Below, one piece after another: positions 21,751 through 34,775 of a stretch of DNA of 64,000 bases. The stretch is taken from NCBI RefSeq assembly GCF_030272615.1, contig NC_081409.1, positions 875,368,594-875,432,593 of the forward strand, in the 5' to 3' direction. A model generated the notes under the pieces. The model was given only the letters and a program-made list of their open reading frames with translations. It was not told the DNA's origin and did not search any database. Both the position numbers and the translations under genes were made by a program. Each line of letters starts with the position of its first letter. The stretch's first letter is position 1. The DNA comes from Cryptomeria japonica (Eukaryota > Streptophyta > Pinopsida > Cupressales > Cupressaceae).

Positions 21751-24700
21751 TAACCCAATTTTGGCATCCACTTTCCCCATGCAAGGGTGCCTCCAACACT
21801 TGTCCATTTTATCATAGAATCTATCATAAAATGTCATAGGTTGGTGTGTCATAAAGTTGTCATAAATTGTCATAGGTAGGTGTATCATAAATTTGTCATT
21901 ACATGACATTTATCACCCACCACAACAAAAGTCCAAGGTCCTCTAAATGGGATGCCTGCCTCCATGTGAGGACAAAATAAGCCATGTCACCTTCCTAGTA
22001 GGATGACAAGTCAACATGCCAACTTCCACTAGAGGATGAAATAGCATGTGCAAACAAAATTGTCCTTGCAAGCTAAAAAATAAACCAAATATTAAATAAA
22101 TCAAATCAAATACCAATGTTAGGACTTGCAAAGCTTGAGACACCTTAATCCCAATATAGAAGAGATTTTGGATTCAAGAGTAGCCAAATGATTTTGCATT
22201 TGTTTCAATATGAACTATATATCCATGAGATTGTATTATTGGTGATGCAAAAGTTGTTAGTTGGCATTGTTTGTGGTCATTTATGGATTGGTATGTTGCA
22301 TTTAAGATAGGAGGATAGATATATTGATCTACTTGATCACAGTTTTGGGTTGATATGTTGATGGCATGAAATTCTATCTATGATGGTTTACCCTTTTTGA
22401 GGTTAGGTTAGCTTGGATGATTTGCAATTTGTTGTGGTTGTTATTCCAACTAATATGAGTAAGATAGTTACTTAGAGCCTTTTTAATCATTTGAATTTGA
22501 TGCTTGTGTTCATGTAAATATTGGTGTAAGTTTTGGTGATAGTTGATATGATTCACCTTGGCATGTTTCTTTTTCTTCCATAGGTGGCATGTTGGAGGAT
22601 TTGAATTTTTGTTTTGCTTGATTGTGGTTATCATGGTTGCTTTTGTAGGTAATCTTGTCAAAGCATGAGAGCATGGTTAAGGTTCAAGTGGTACATGATT
22701 GATTAAGGGATGTTTTTACCTTGTTTTTGATTCTTATGTGCGAGTCTATAATGTATATTGTCAAGTGGGAGAATATTGGATTGAGGTGCCATCTACCTTG
22801 TAAATCCTTTATTATATTACATGGTTCCATCATCTTTGGAAAATGTCCTTAGGAATTAGAGTGCATTGAGAAAATAATTTATAATATTTATTCTCATTGT
22901 GTTTGTAATACATTCACAAGGGATGAGAGGTTCCACTAGCAATAGACAAATTGTGGACATAAATATTTAATTAATATTTCTCACATTCGGATGCTTAAAA
23001 TGGGATTATAAAAGAACAATGAAGATGATGAATAAGTGTCTATTGGGATTATCCAATTGGGCACTTGAAAAGAGGCAACAAGTGTCTATTGATATTTCAT
23101 CTTTTAGACACTCAAAATTAGTCATCACTCCTACGTCACTAACCTAACTTTTAACATGTCTTCTATGTCGCATTTGATCTTCATCATATGTTAAAATTGT
23201 GTCATTCCTTTGGTTTCAGTTCATTTCAAATCCAATCCTAATCGGTCTTGTTGATTCACATTTGGTCCTAGATCATTATGATTGGCATTTTATCTTTTTC
23301 AAATCATTCGAATTGGTCTCATCTTGACAATTAGACTTAATTCCCTCTTTTTTGATGATTAATCAGTCATTAATTATCAACCTCTTTATCAATCAATTTC
23401 AATCAGTCCTCTGTGACACTCTATCAACCTTTCATGGCACTTTATCAATTCTTCATCAAGTCATTCTCAATTGGTCTTATCAATCTTATTAGTCTTTTAT
23501 CAAAATCATTATCAATCTTGGGTTTTTTTCGATAATTAAATATATTCAATTTATTTGATTAGCTAATTCCTAAATATGAATGGTAAATTAATAAATTTAA
23601 TTTATTAATTTATCATATTTATGTTCTCATATGCAGATAACAAATTTTATTTATTTAATTATTCCATATTTATCTTTTCAAACTGCTAATTTGGAAAAAT
23701 ATGAGGATAATCAATTTTGTTTATTTATTAAATCCCCATATTATCTTCTTTGATTTGATTCTGGATTTATTTCTCTTTTTCTCTGTCTCCTCATCGAAAC
23801 TCTATTATGTGTTTGATCCTAGCCGCTGATTCTTCCTGTTTTCAAATTAATCTCGTCTGTTGATTCAAAATCTTCTTTTCTATAAATTGAGCTCTCATTG
23901 CTCATTTTTGACAACCACGCTTTGAGTAACTTTATTCTGCCATTTTCATCTCACCATCTTGCTTGCAATTGCACTTGTAGGTGAAATCCACAAAATCACA
24001 TTTGAAAGTGAAAGAAGGACAATGGAGGTCAATGAAGGAGAATTCTGCAATATAGGTTTGCGTTTGTTTTGAATTTCATCTTTCATTCCTTTATTGAGTG
24101 TATTAGGATCTCTTTTCATTAGCATTTTAGGTTTTTGGTTTCCTAATTGTGTGTTTTTGATTCTTATGTTTGATTTCCTAACTTCACATCTTTTATGACA
24201 TTTAATGTAATGAACAAAAGATTCTGGATTTCTTTACAAGCCTTGCCACAATTCTGGTCAAGTTCAATTAATGTCCTTCTATGTTGGTGACCCCCCTCTC
24301 CTTATTTGGTTTGTTTTTTTACTTCTCTTCAGTATTTTGTTATGTTGTGTGTCTTATGTCCAATTAGCTAGTATTGGGCTCTTCTCTGGGCCTTAGTCTC
24401 ATTTGGCCATTACTGACTAGCCACCAATTTGGTACCCCACTATGCAAACCTAGTCTGGGAATGTGACTATTTGCAATAATGGGGTGAAGAAAAGATCAAA
24501 ATCTTGACCATCATGAATATGAGAATCACCATCGCCAATGCTATGCTTGAGGACAAGGGATATTGCCTCCTAAACTGTCTCATCCTCAGAGTGGAAGAGC
24601 AATGGCATTATTGTTCCAAAGTTTCATTGTCATATTTGCATGACACACCAAAGTATGTTGCCATTTTGAAGAGAGTAATAGGTCTTCCAATAGATACACA

Positions 24701-24839
24701 ATGAAGCCCAAAATGGAAGCAAAAAAGAGCAGATCTGAGATACTTGAAAGTACCTGCCTATTTGAAAGCCATCGAGGACCTTAGAAAGAAACAAAATGTG
24801 AGGCATGCAATTATTGATCATGAGAGGGTCTAAGGGAGG
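21751..24839. other. Old AT-rich repeat DNA; possible copia 3' end and LTR promoter, no gene
   Basis: AAGTGGGAGAAT at about 22757-22772 resembles a copia polypurine tract next to a decayed LTR start (ATTGGATTGAGG). At about 23890 TCTATAAATTGAGCTC resembles the TATA region of element A (CCTATAAATTGAGCTC at 39731), so a related LTR promoter probably lies here. The rest is AT-rich and uninformative. Confidence 0.35.
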
Positions 24840-25538
24840 TGTTGTGATATTTTTCAGACATCACCTCATTGCAAATGAGGACCCCCTATTTTTGCATTTT
24901 AGGGTTTTGCCTTTTGCAACTACTAAGTCCAATATTTTTGCAATGAGGAGTTAGAATTTTTGAGTGGTTATCAAAGTTAGTGAGGGAAATCATGGTCAGA
25001 ACAATGTCTTGACACCATCAATGTGCCTAGAAAGTCTAAATGATGAAGATTGCAATTGATTTGGGTCAATTTGGACAACTTTCTATTTTTAGAAAGTTTT
25101 TCTTTTTTCTTTTTTCTTATTTTTTAGGAAGTTTAATTTTTGGCACTTTAAGAACAATCCCCAAAATGGCTATTTTTAGAAAGTTTTTCCTATTTTTTAG
25201 GGATTCTTACTTTTTCTATTTTCGAAAAGGGGATCTAGGGTTTTGCACTTTTGACTCAATGTTATGGTGAAAATGATTGAGAATTTCATCCAAAATTTAT
25301 CCGAAAAGCAAAGTTCCTAAATTTGAGGAGTTCAAAGGGATTCAAGGGCACAATTATGAGTGATTTCAAAATTTCAAGGTCATTGGAGTAAAATTGGATA
25401 AGGTATGAAGGATTTCAAATCTAGTTCTCATGAGGAAAGTCTTTAACAAAGTCCGTGTAGGGATGCATGTGCTAGGGGAATGACGTCTCCCAAGTCTACC
25501 TAGAATGAAGAGTTGTTTGGCAAAGGAGAGGAAAGAAA
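24840..25538 (+). repeat. Element A 5' LTR, first part
   Basis: Aligns with 43281-43979: shared blocks include GGACCCCCTATTTTTG, GGGTTTTGCCTT, GCAATGAGGAGTTAGAATTTTT, GTGCCTAGAAAGTC and GAATGAAGAGTTGTTTGGC. It breaks off at the AGAAA target duplication (25534-25538) where element B enters. The 16 bases before the LTR (GAGGGTCTAAGGGAGG) look like a polypurine tract. Confidence 0.8.
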
Positions 25539-25669
25539 TGAAGGAACACAATGGACCATCGAGAGGGGGGTGGATCAATGGTAATCAATAAAAACTCTTA
25601 CCTTCTAAAGATCTAAGCAACAATAACTTCATTCACAAGACCATGAGTAGAGATATTAAACAGATCAAT

Positions 25670-25687
25670 ACACACACACACACACAA
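25670..25687. repeat. (AC)n microsatellite
   Basis: About eight and a half CA units. Confidence 0.9.
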
Positions 25688-25813
25688 GAGGCAACCCATA
25701 ACACAAGTGCATATGAAGAAAACCCATGGTGGGGAAAAACCTTGGTGAGAAATGCTGATGGAGTCTACTGCTCCAATCCAATCTCATAATGAAATCACTG
25801 GTTACAACTTTTA

Positions 25814-25930
25814 TGGGCACCAACCCAAAGGAGCACCAACCCTTGAAGTTTATGGGCACTAACCCAAAGGAGAACCAACCCCTATCTTTAGGGAACCAAC
25901 CCAAGGAGCACCAACCCCTAAAATTTATGA
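25814..25930. repeat. Short array with core GCACCAACCC
   Basis: Alternating GGGCACCAACCCAAAGGAG and CACCAACCCCT blocks, about seven ACCAACCC copies in 115 bp, within the U5/R part of element B. Looser copies continue to about 25970. Confidence 0.8.
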
Positions 25931-25987
25931 GCTTCTAATCAAAGGAGCACCTACCACTGCTCTGAGCACCCACTCAAAGATTACAAT

Positions 25988-27258
25988 GAATGTGATTATA
26001 AATACATGTTGTATAGCTTGTTGCAGATGAGGTTTTGCAACACCTTACTGATCTACTCTCTTTCTGATCTCTTCTTCTCTATTCTTTGCTCTCTATCTAT
26101 CTTTGCACTTGATCTCTGCTATTATCTCTTTATCCTATGCTCAGATCACTTCTCCTCTTTTGTCTTTTTGCCTTTCTGTCTTGGATCTATACACTCTGGC
26201 TTCTGCTGCTCTCTCACTTGGCCTCTACTGCGTTCTCTTCTCTTTGTTTACCTCTTCTCATATTCTTTGATCCCCACTATGTCTTCAACACTTATCTATT
26301 TTTCTTCTTTGCCTCTCACAGTGTGTATAACTCACTGTGTTATCTTCCTTGGCTTTTCACACTTTGGTCTCTACTCCTCTCACTCTCACTCTCTTGTCTG
26401 CACGTGCTTCTACCTCTACACTACAACTACTTTGTCTCATCTCTACAATCTCAGATTTGGTATCTTCTACTCTCTATCTCTTCGTCTTTGCTGCAACACT
26501 CTATTTCTTTGTCTTTGTTGCTCTCTATACATGTAGTACTTATGCACCTCTTCCCTCAACTGCTACACCACCTTCTCAAGTTATTATGTAATCTACGATC
26601 ACCTCCATAGGACTAGCCAAATCATAACTCATCACAGATCAGACAAACATAATTTGCATCATTGTCATGCCACATGATCTGTACAATTTTCTAAGCAACA
26701 TGTAGATTATTATTCAGCAAGTTCAGTTGGTAATTCAAGTTCCTAGAAAGTCAAGCTTGTGTCAACCTATGTTCTCCAAGAATCAAGACCATTGATCGTG
26801 GTGGTTCCATGCGCCACACCATTAGACACCTCAACCAATGCTCATTCACACTTTGTCTCGAGAGTACACATACATTCCCGCCAAGAGTTGAAGTTCAAAT
26901 GTACGTCTGAGAGATCAAGTAGATTTGATCTTCTATATCTGCTCCACAGGTTTTCTGTTGGTCATTATTAATTGTTGCAACTTCCTTGTTCATTTCAAAC
27001 ACTAGGTTCAGATCACTATCTTTAGTAATCTTCACCTGCTTCTAGCCTGAAGATCTTAGCGACTAAAGATCTTCAGATATTCTCGAGCCACTCACATGAT
27101 CTTCTATAGGTTGACCATTAATGCATTCTTCATCTTTTGTCGACCAACTCATATTTGATTGACAACCACCTCATTTATGTACACCAACTCTGCATCCATT
27201 GACTTTAGTATATCAGCTTCTATATTCAGCCACTTGAGGGCCACATGTCTTCATTTTC
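25988..27258 (-). other. Element B LTR: TATA-like box and pyrimidine-rich stretch, no gene
   Basis: GATTATAAATACATG at about 25991-26005 offers a TATA-like box on either strand. 26030-26600 is strongly T/C-rich on the plus strand, which keeps several plus-strand frames open by composition alone; the translations are Leu/Ser/Phe-rich and not protein-like. Nothing is supported from 26600 to 27258. Confidence 0.4.
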
Positions 27259-27480
27259 AACATCCAAAGCATCTGGTCAAGCTTGGTCAACTACCTTGTA
27301 GATCATTTTGCCTATCAACATGCATACATCTTCTTATTCAGCATCCAAGTCACTTGGTCAATCTCGGTCAATCACCCATGTGGACCTCAGAGTCTATTGA
27401 TAGGCATTTGTGGCATCAAAAGTCTTCTTAATCGTCATCCAGGTCATCTGGTCAAACTTGGTTGACCGCCACATGGATCT
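27259..27480. repeat. Three diverged repeats with core CATCCAAGTCATCTGGTCAA
   Basis: Copies at about 27260, 27341 and 27437, each followed by (C)TTGGTCAA-C or a variant. They lie in the putative U3 of element B. Confidence 0.75.
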
Positions 27481-27539
27481 TTGCATCTTGAGGGCCACTA
27501 TCTTCTTGCCTTGCAAGACCATCTGCATGTCCAAGTTAC

Positions 27540-29035
27540 CCATGTGGGATAAGCCTTCATTATCTTTGTGTGGCGTGCCTTTGTTTTTGTTGGCCTGCAC
27601 AACATTTTGTGTGCCTCTTAACTCACGCGGGATAAGCCTATGTTTCTTTTGTCTTCACTTTTTCTTATCTTGCGAGCTTCTTCACATCCTAGCTTGGTCA
27701 TGTGGGATAAGCAAGCCCTTCACTTCCTTTTTTTTTTCTTTTCCCGTGGGCCCCCATACGTCATCCTTGTCTCATGTGGGGATAAGCGTCTTCAAGCAGT
27801 CTCCCTTTGATTTCTTGCCCCGTGGAAACATCTCTCTCCAAGATTCACTACATGAGATAACAGATTGATGTAGGAGCATCCCCGGTCAATGAGCAATCTT
27901 GCATCAACCAAAAATATTTCCTTTCAGTTTTGTTATTGTTTAGTTCCTTGTGTAGTTTTCTGTATTCTTACCAGTATGTACCGATAGTTGCTTGTTCTTC
28001 ATGGTAGATCTTGTTTGTAGTTTCCTGACGGTTTCATATGGTTGATTCCAGATTCCTAGTTCATTTGGGTTCTTCTCCGGTCAGTTATTGCTTCCGTTTG
28101 GCTGCTTTTGGGTTCCTGTTATAGTTCTTGTGCTCACCGATTGGTTTTCCTTCATTATCGACGCGATCCTTGGCACGTGGATCCATCTTGGGTCTTGTTC
28201 AATGTTCTTTGGCATGTGGACAACCTTCCTACTGAACTGCATCACTTGGTTTTTATTTTCCAGAAAGATTTATTAAATCTTAAGGTTGACCTAATTACAC
28301 ATTTCATTTTCCTGCATTGGTGAATGTAATATTTTGAGGCCGACCCGGATATGTTCCGGTGGGTATAAATATGAAGTTATGTAATAATGTGTAAAGGCAG
28401 AGGAAGTAGAACTGAGAGTAAGGATTGAGATTCACATGTTGTGATCCGGTTGATTCTTAGAGTCCTGATTGGATTGTATCTAGCTTGAAGCCTACATGTA
28501 ACCGGTTAACTACCAGATGTTCTTTGATGATAATATGAAGATTTTTGAATGATTGCTGGAAGTTCTAAGGTTGTAATCTAACATGTTTATGTGAATTTGT
28601 TATGTTTCCTTACTGCTTTCGTTGTGTCTCTCTTGCTACATGAGTCAGTTGACTCTTTTGAGGGTTCTTACCGGTTATGGTTGCATCACAAAGTGCCTTG
28701 TTTTCCTTTGTTAATTGTTATCCCGCTAGGTTTTTGTCATTCACTTCTCATGCCATGGGATAGGGGAAACACATCTCTTCGCTTTGACCTCTTTTGACTA
28801 TCTTATCCTGTGCGACTAGCACATGATCTTTTCAACAACGTGGGATAGTGAGGAGCCACTATTTCTTTTGATATGCTTATCCTGTGGGACAAATCACTTT
28901 GGACAACACGCAATGCGGGATAAGGGGGACCGCCTTGTTCATCAAACTTAAGTTATCCCGCAAGGCATTCAACACTTAACGGACATGCTGCAAGATAAGA
29001 GGAAACAATATGTGAACCACATAATTGTTATCTCG
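27540..29035. repeat. Degenerate GGGATAAG array, both orientations, in element B's U3
   Basis: GTGGGATAAGC-type motifs lie near 27546, 27626, 27704 and 27773, then again near 28755, 28800 (reverse), 28838, 28865 (reverse), 28914, 28951 (reverse), 28990 and 29030 (reverse). The middle (about 27868-28710) has none and carries CCGGT-rich LTR-like DNA with a TATAAATA at about 28364, so a solo LTR may have landed inside the array. I could not find its target duplication. Confidence 0.6.
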
Positions 29036-29039
29036 TAGG

Positions 29040-30233
29040 TGTTGGCAATATGCAGGAATTGATTATGTGTTGTCATTGATGTCAACACTGCTCCGGTTGG
29101 TTGCTGACCTGCTCTGGCTGGACATGGTTTTGGCAGAGGTTATCAGAGATTCTGCTCTAGTATGTTTAGATTGTTGGATTCAGTTTTGGAAGGATATTCA
29201 TGATGATTATATGTATGTCATATTCAGTTGATTCATGATTTGGTGCTCCAGAAGCTATTGATTATGTTTTAGACTACCAGTTGATGATATTTGATGAAAT
29301 GGTTAAGTGGTTTTGATGCAGCTTCTAGAAATGGTTCTTAACATGCTAAAGGTGTTCTTGATTGTGTCCCAATTGTTTGGTGGCTTTGTATTGGCTAGCA
29401 TGAAGATTTGGTGGTCCTATTTGAGTCCGGTAGGATATTCCATGTTATTGACACTGAGGGTTTTTCCTAGTTGGTGTAACGTGTTGCGGTTGCTCTTGGT
29501 AGGATTTCCAGTGGATGTAATTGTTTAGGAATTTAAATTAGGTCTATGCTATGTAATTTAAATCATAATATTGGTCCGATGGTCGATCTTTGTATCGTGT
29601 AATGTAAGTTTTGTAATTATGAGCTGAGGGTTTAGCCAACCTTGTTATCAAGGTTGATGATTTGTATATATAGAAGATATACTTATGTAATTTTGAAAAA
29701 GTATTATGTCTGCATTATCAGAGAGAGGTAAATGTGTGGACAAGGATATATCATTCAACAAAGTGTTGTGGAGAGTTTAGTGTTGCAAGGAAGACAATTG
29801 TGATTAACCAAAACTATAGCCAAGCATTAGAAGATGCTATTTCCACAGTTCATTTCCTCCGGATTGAAGTTTGATGATTATGTAAGTCAGTAAGACTTTT
29901 CTTTTGTGTTGAGGAGTGTCCTCTAGGTAGTTGGCCTGATTGCAAGTGCAATCCCCATTGTAATATTTTCACACACTTCTGCAGAAGTATTATTTGATTG
30001 TGGGTAGGGTTTCCCACCATGGGTTTTCCCTTCATTGGGTTTTCAATGTCAAAATATTGGAATTGTGTGTTGTGTACTCTCATGCTTTATCTTTCACAAT
30101 GCTGTTTTCATTTTTCTCCGGTAGATGGTTTATAATCTACAACAATTGTTTAACTTGTGGAAAAATGATTCACCCCCTCCCTCTCAATTTTCCTCTGGTT
30201 CAGTATAACAATTAGTATTAGAGATTTCTAACA
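29040..30233 (+). repeat. 5' LTR of the dead copia element
   Basis: 1194 bp, TGTTGGCAATATG...TTCTAACA. TATATATAG at about 29665-29673 is the likely promoter. Its last 35 bases contain AACAATTAGTATTAGAG, a near copy of the LTR-end and primer-site junction that follows. Confidence 0.9.
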
Positions 30234-30235
30234 AT

Positions 30236-30246
30236 TGGTATTAGAG
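30236..30246 (+). other. Primer binding site of the dead copia element
   Basis: TGGTATTAGAG two bases after the LTR, a one-transition variant of the initiator-Met site TGGTATCAGAG. Confidence 0.8.
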
Positions 30247-30288
30247 AAAGGTCCTCTCTATAGAAGCCTAACTGCTTGAGGAGATCCA

Positions 30289-33200
30289 ATGGCATCAAGT
30301 TCTTCATCTAATTTCTACTAGAAGGAGAGTCCCAGATTCGATGGTACAAATTACAAATTATGGAAGGAGCAAATGAAGATTCATTTGAGATGTCTTGGAG
30401 CTGAGATATGGGAGAATAGAAAAAGATTATACACCTCATGATCCTAGTTCTGGAACTCCGACACCTGCTGATGAACAAAATAATGCTGATAATAATGTCA
30501 GAGCAAGAGAAGCACTATTAAGTGCCTTATCAGATGAACAATTGTTGAATGTCATAGAGCTAGAAAATGCAAAGAAAATTTGGTTGAAGCTTGAAATTCT
30601 ATATGAAACTGATTGCAAAACTTGAAGGTTACTAGGTGAGATATGAAATTTTGAAGATGGAAGAAGATGAAAAGATAAGTTCTTTCATGGATAGAGTGAA
30701 TGAGATTGTCATGGGAATCAAATATTGCGGTGGAACAGTTAATAAGGATGAGATCGTTTCAAAAATTCTAAGAGTTTTACCTTTGACTTACAAAATGAAA
30801 GCTATTGCAATAAATGAACTCCGAAAAATGTCAAATACCCCTATTACCAGATATACATTACTTGGGAAATTGACTTCTTTTGAACTTGAAGAGCTTGGAG
30901 ATCAGAATGCTACTAAAACATAAACCACATTTAAAGTATTTATCTCCGGTAAGCAGAAGATAGATTGGAAAGAGTTATATGCAAAAGAGATGGAAGATAT
31001 TGAAAGAGAGAACAAAGAACTTGAAGAATTAGAAGTCCTAATTGCCAGAAAAATCCCTAAAGGACTAGTTGGAAGTAAGTATGAAGGAAAAGTTCCATTT
31101 AAATGTTTTTCATGCAATAAGATTGGTCACTTTGCTTCTAGATGTCCTGAAAGAGCTACAAGGAATCATGCAAGTTTTTTGAGGAATTCTAAACCTAATC
31201 CAAAATATTAGATCAAACCTAAATATAAAAAGAATACGGACAAATCATGTTACTATGTTGGTGATGATGATTTTGGTATTACTAATGATTCTGATGATGA
31301 TGAACCTGTAAGTAGATCCGGTAATGGAAACTCAGGTAGTGGAAAAGATTAGGTCTTTATTGCTATCAAGGATGAATCTCTAGAACCTGTCAATGATACA
31401 ACTCATACTGAGGAGAAAGCTCTAGTTGCTAAAATTGAAGAGGAAGATGAATGGGTTATAGACAGTGGTTTCTCATACCACATGATTGATGATAAGAGGA
31501 AATTCCTAACTTTGCAAGAATTTGATGGTGGACTAGTTAGATTTGGAGACAACAAGGCATGCAAGATCAAAGGAAAAGGAACAATATCCTTGGATGGTAA
31601 GAACAATATTGACAATATTTATTATGTTGAAGGTTTGAAGCACAATCTCTTGAGTGTAGGACATATGGTGGATAGACGATTTCATTTGCAATTCAAAGAT
31701 GGAAAATGGAAGATTATTAAAATATCTGGATTGGAAATTGCATCTAAAACTCAGACTAAAGGAAATATCTTTCATTTGAACTCCGGTGAGAAGACTTGCT
31801 TGATTGCTCAAATTAATGGAAGTTGGATATGGCATAAAAGGATGTGTCATGTGAATTTTGATTGCATAGTGAAGATCAGTTCAACCAAGGTTGTCAGAGA
31901 TTTGCCCAAGATCATCAAGCCTCATAATTTGGTATGTAGAGAATGTCAAATGGGTAAGCAAGTTAGAACTTCTTTCAAAAACATACATGACAGATCTAAT
32001 GAAATTCTTGATCTTATTCATACTAATCTATGTGGTCCAATACGGACTAAAAGCTTTCAAGGAGATAGATACTTTATGTTGCTTATTGATGATTACTCTA
32101 GAATAATGTGGGTTGCATTTTTGAAAGAAAAATCAAAAGCCCTTGACAAAATCAAAATATTCAAAGCTATGGTTGAGACAGAAATAAGATTGAAGATAAA
32201 ATGCTTAAGATCAGATCAAGGTGGTGAATTTACATCCGATGAATTCAATAATTTTTGTGAGAAATATGGAATCAAAAGACAATTATATGTACCTATAATT
32301 CCACAACAAAATGTAGTGGAAAGAAAGAACAAAACTATCTTAGATGTTGCAAGGACAATGATGATGGAAGCCAAATTGCCTGATATATATTGGAGAGAAG
32401 CTATCAATACTGCAGTCTACACTTTCAATAGAATACACATAAAAGGTGATACCAGTAAGACTCCTTATGAATTATGGTTTGGTCATACTCCTACTGTCAA
32501 GTATTTCAAAATTTTTGGAAGTAAATGCTATATCAAAAGAGATGATGGAATATGGAAATTTGATCCTAGATGTGATAAAGGAATATTCTTGGGTTATTCT
32601 AATAAGAGCAAAGCATATAGATGCTTTAACAAAAGATTGCAAAGGATAGTGGAAAGCATAAATGTCAGAGTGGATGAGCAAAGCAACGATTAGATCGGAT
32701 CATATGACTATGGACCGAAAGATGAGATTGTAAGATTAGAACCAGTAATGCAAGAATCAGATCAAAGCATTGATCTAGTTGCTCCAGTAACATTAAAAAA
32801 TTCTACAATAAATATTGAAGAGCATAAAGAGTCAGAAATTCAAGATAATCCAAAGACTCATAAGTATGTAAAACTGAATCATTGTGAAGATTAGATCATT
32901 GGAGATAAGAGAAAAGGTGTGATGATAAGAAGAAGGTTAGTTGTTGAAGAGGTATGTTTAATTTCTCAAATTGAACTGGAATCAATTACTGGAGCATGTA
33001 AAGATGAGAATTGGATGAAAGAAATGGAAGATGAATTAAATCAGATAGGAAAGAATAACACGTGGGAATTGGTTCCTAGGCCTAAAGATAAAAATGTTAT
33101 TGGAACTAAATGGGTATTCAGGAACAAATTAAATGAAGAAGGACATGTTGTAAGAAACAAAGCTAGATTGGTTTGCAAAGGATACTCACAACAAGAAGGA

Positions 33201-34504
33201 ATTGATTATGATGAAACTTATTCTTCGGTTGCAAGGGTTGAAGCAGTAAGACTATTTCTTGCCTATGTCGCACACAAGAACTATAAGTTATATCAAATGT
33301 ATGTCAAATATGCATTCCTAAATGGAGATCTTGAAGAAGAAGTCTACATTGAGCAGCCCGATGGGTTTTCACTATCAAAGGACAAGGACATGGTTTGCAG
33401 ATTGAGGAAAGCCTTAAATGGACTGAAACAAGCCCCTAGAGCATGGTATGCTAGATTGGATAAACATCTTTTGAAGCTCGGATTTAGAAAAGGTAATGTT
33501 GATAGCAACTTATATTATAAGATTGAGCATGATGATATATTGATAATTGAAGTCTTTGTTGATGATATCATTTTTGGAGGAGAAGAAAATCTATGCATGA
33601 CATTTACCGATGCCATGAAGAATGAATTTGAAATGTCTATGATTGGTGAGATTAAATTATTCTTAGCTTTGCAGATCACTCAGACTGATAAAGGTATTTT
33701 TCATTTGTCAAACTAAATATGTGAAAGAATTGCTAAAGAAATTTGGACTTGAAAACTCAAAACCAATTGGAACCCCTATGATAACCGGTTGCAAACTGTC
33801 AAAGAAAGATGAATCTCCTAAAGTGAACTCAACTAGATACAAATCAATGATTGGCGGACTGCTATACTTAACTTAGACCAGACCAGATATAATGAATGTT
33901 GTCTGCATTGCTTCTAGATTTCAATCTGATCCAAGAGAAATCATGAAATTGTTGTTAAAAGGATATTCAAATATTTGAAAGGAACACAAAATTATGGGTT
34001 ATGGTATCCAAAGGATGATGATTTCAGAGTATGTGCCTATACAGACTTAAATTGGGCAGGAGATGTTGATGACCAGAAGAGCACTACAGGTGGTGCATTC
34101 TTTCTTGGGAAGAAATTAGTCTCATGGCTTGGTAAAACAATCATGCACTTCATTATCTACTGCTAAAGCTGAATATGTAGCCGCTGCAACAAATTGTACT
34201 CAGATCTTATGGATGAAGCAAATGTTAAAGGATATAAGGGTATTTTATGATGAGCCTATTCTTATTTACTGTGATAATACAACTGCTATTGATATGTCAA
34301 AGAATCTGGTATTTCATTCCAAATCAAAACACATCTATAAGATATAATTTCTTGAAAGAAAAGGTTGAAGAAAAGGAAGTTAGATTGGTATATGTGCCCA
34401 CTCATGAACAAATTGCAGATATTCTAACAAAATCATTGCCTAAAGCTACTTTTGAATATCTTAGAAATCAATTGGGGGTCACCACCCCTCCAGAAGAGAC
34501 TTAG
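30289..34504 (+). pseudogene. Copia gag-pol polyprotein, inactivated
   Basis: Order: Gag from ATG 30289 (FDGTNYKLWKEQM), zinc knuckle CFSCNKIGHFASRC (about 31109), protease VIDSGFSYHM (about 31454), integrase HHCC (WHKRMCH...CRECQ) and core, RT from about 32990 ([22 protein letters not shown]), RNase H (YTDLNWAGDVDDQKST, AEYVAAA) to TAG 34502. There is an early TAG in codon 11, stops near 31209, 31350, 32691 and 32893, and several frameshifts (about 30410, 30625, 33715, 34130, 34345). Catalytic residues are gone as well: the first integrase Asp reads HTNLCGP, the RT motif-A Asp reads [10 protein letters not shown], and an RNase H acidic residue reads LSTAKAEY. The order integrase before RT defines Ty1/copia; the Tork-like lineage is a guess. 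Confidence 0.92.
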
Positions 34505-34775
34505 AGATGCATCAATCCACTGAGCTTATCAGATATATCTTTTGATCTGGGTTGATGAGATGGTGCTACTACTTAGGGGGAGTAGTTAGCTAATTGGTTC
34601 AATACCTTGGCATCAACCCTTTGTCGTTGATGTCAAAGGGGGAGAGATGTCCATGTGAAAAAAAACAAAAACATATTCCAATATGGGGGAGAGAGTTTCT
34701 TGGAGATTGTTAGCATTTCTCGACACTTGGATGTTTTTCACATTCAGTGTTTCCATCAATGCCAAAGCGGGAGAT

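Noticed and set aside
22374-22661. Minus-strand Asn/His/Lys-rich frame of 95 codons
   Set aside because: Low complexity, no domain, inside old repeat DNA.
26006-26610. Leu/Ser/Phe-rich plus-strand frames of up to 176 codons
   Set aside because: The region is T/C-rich LTR sequence, three frames are open at once, and the translations look like compositional noise rather than membrane proteins.
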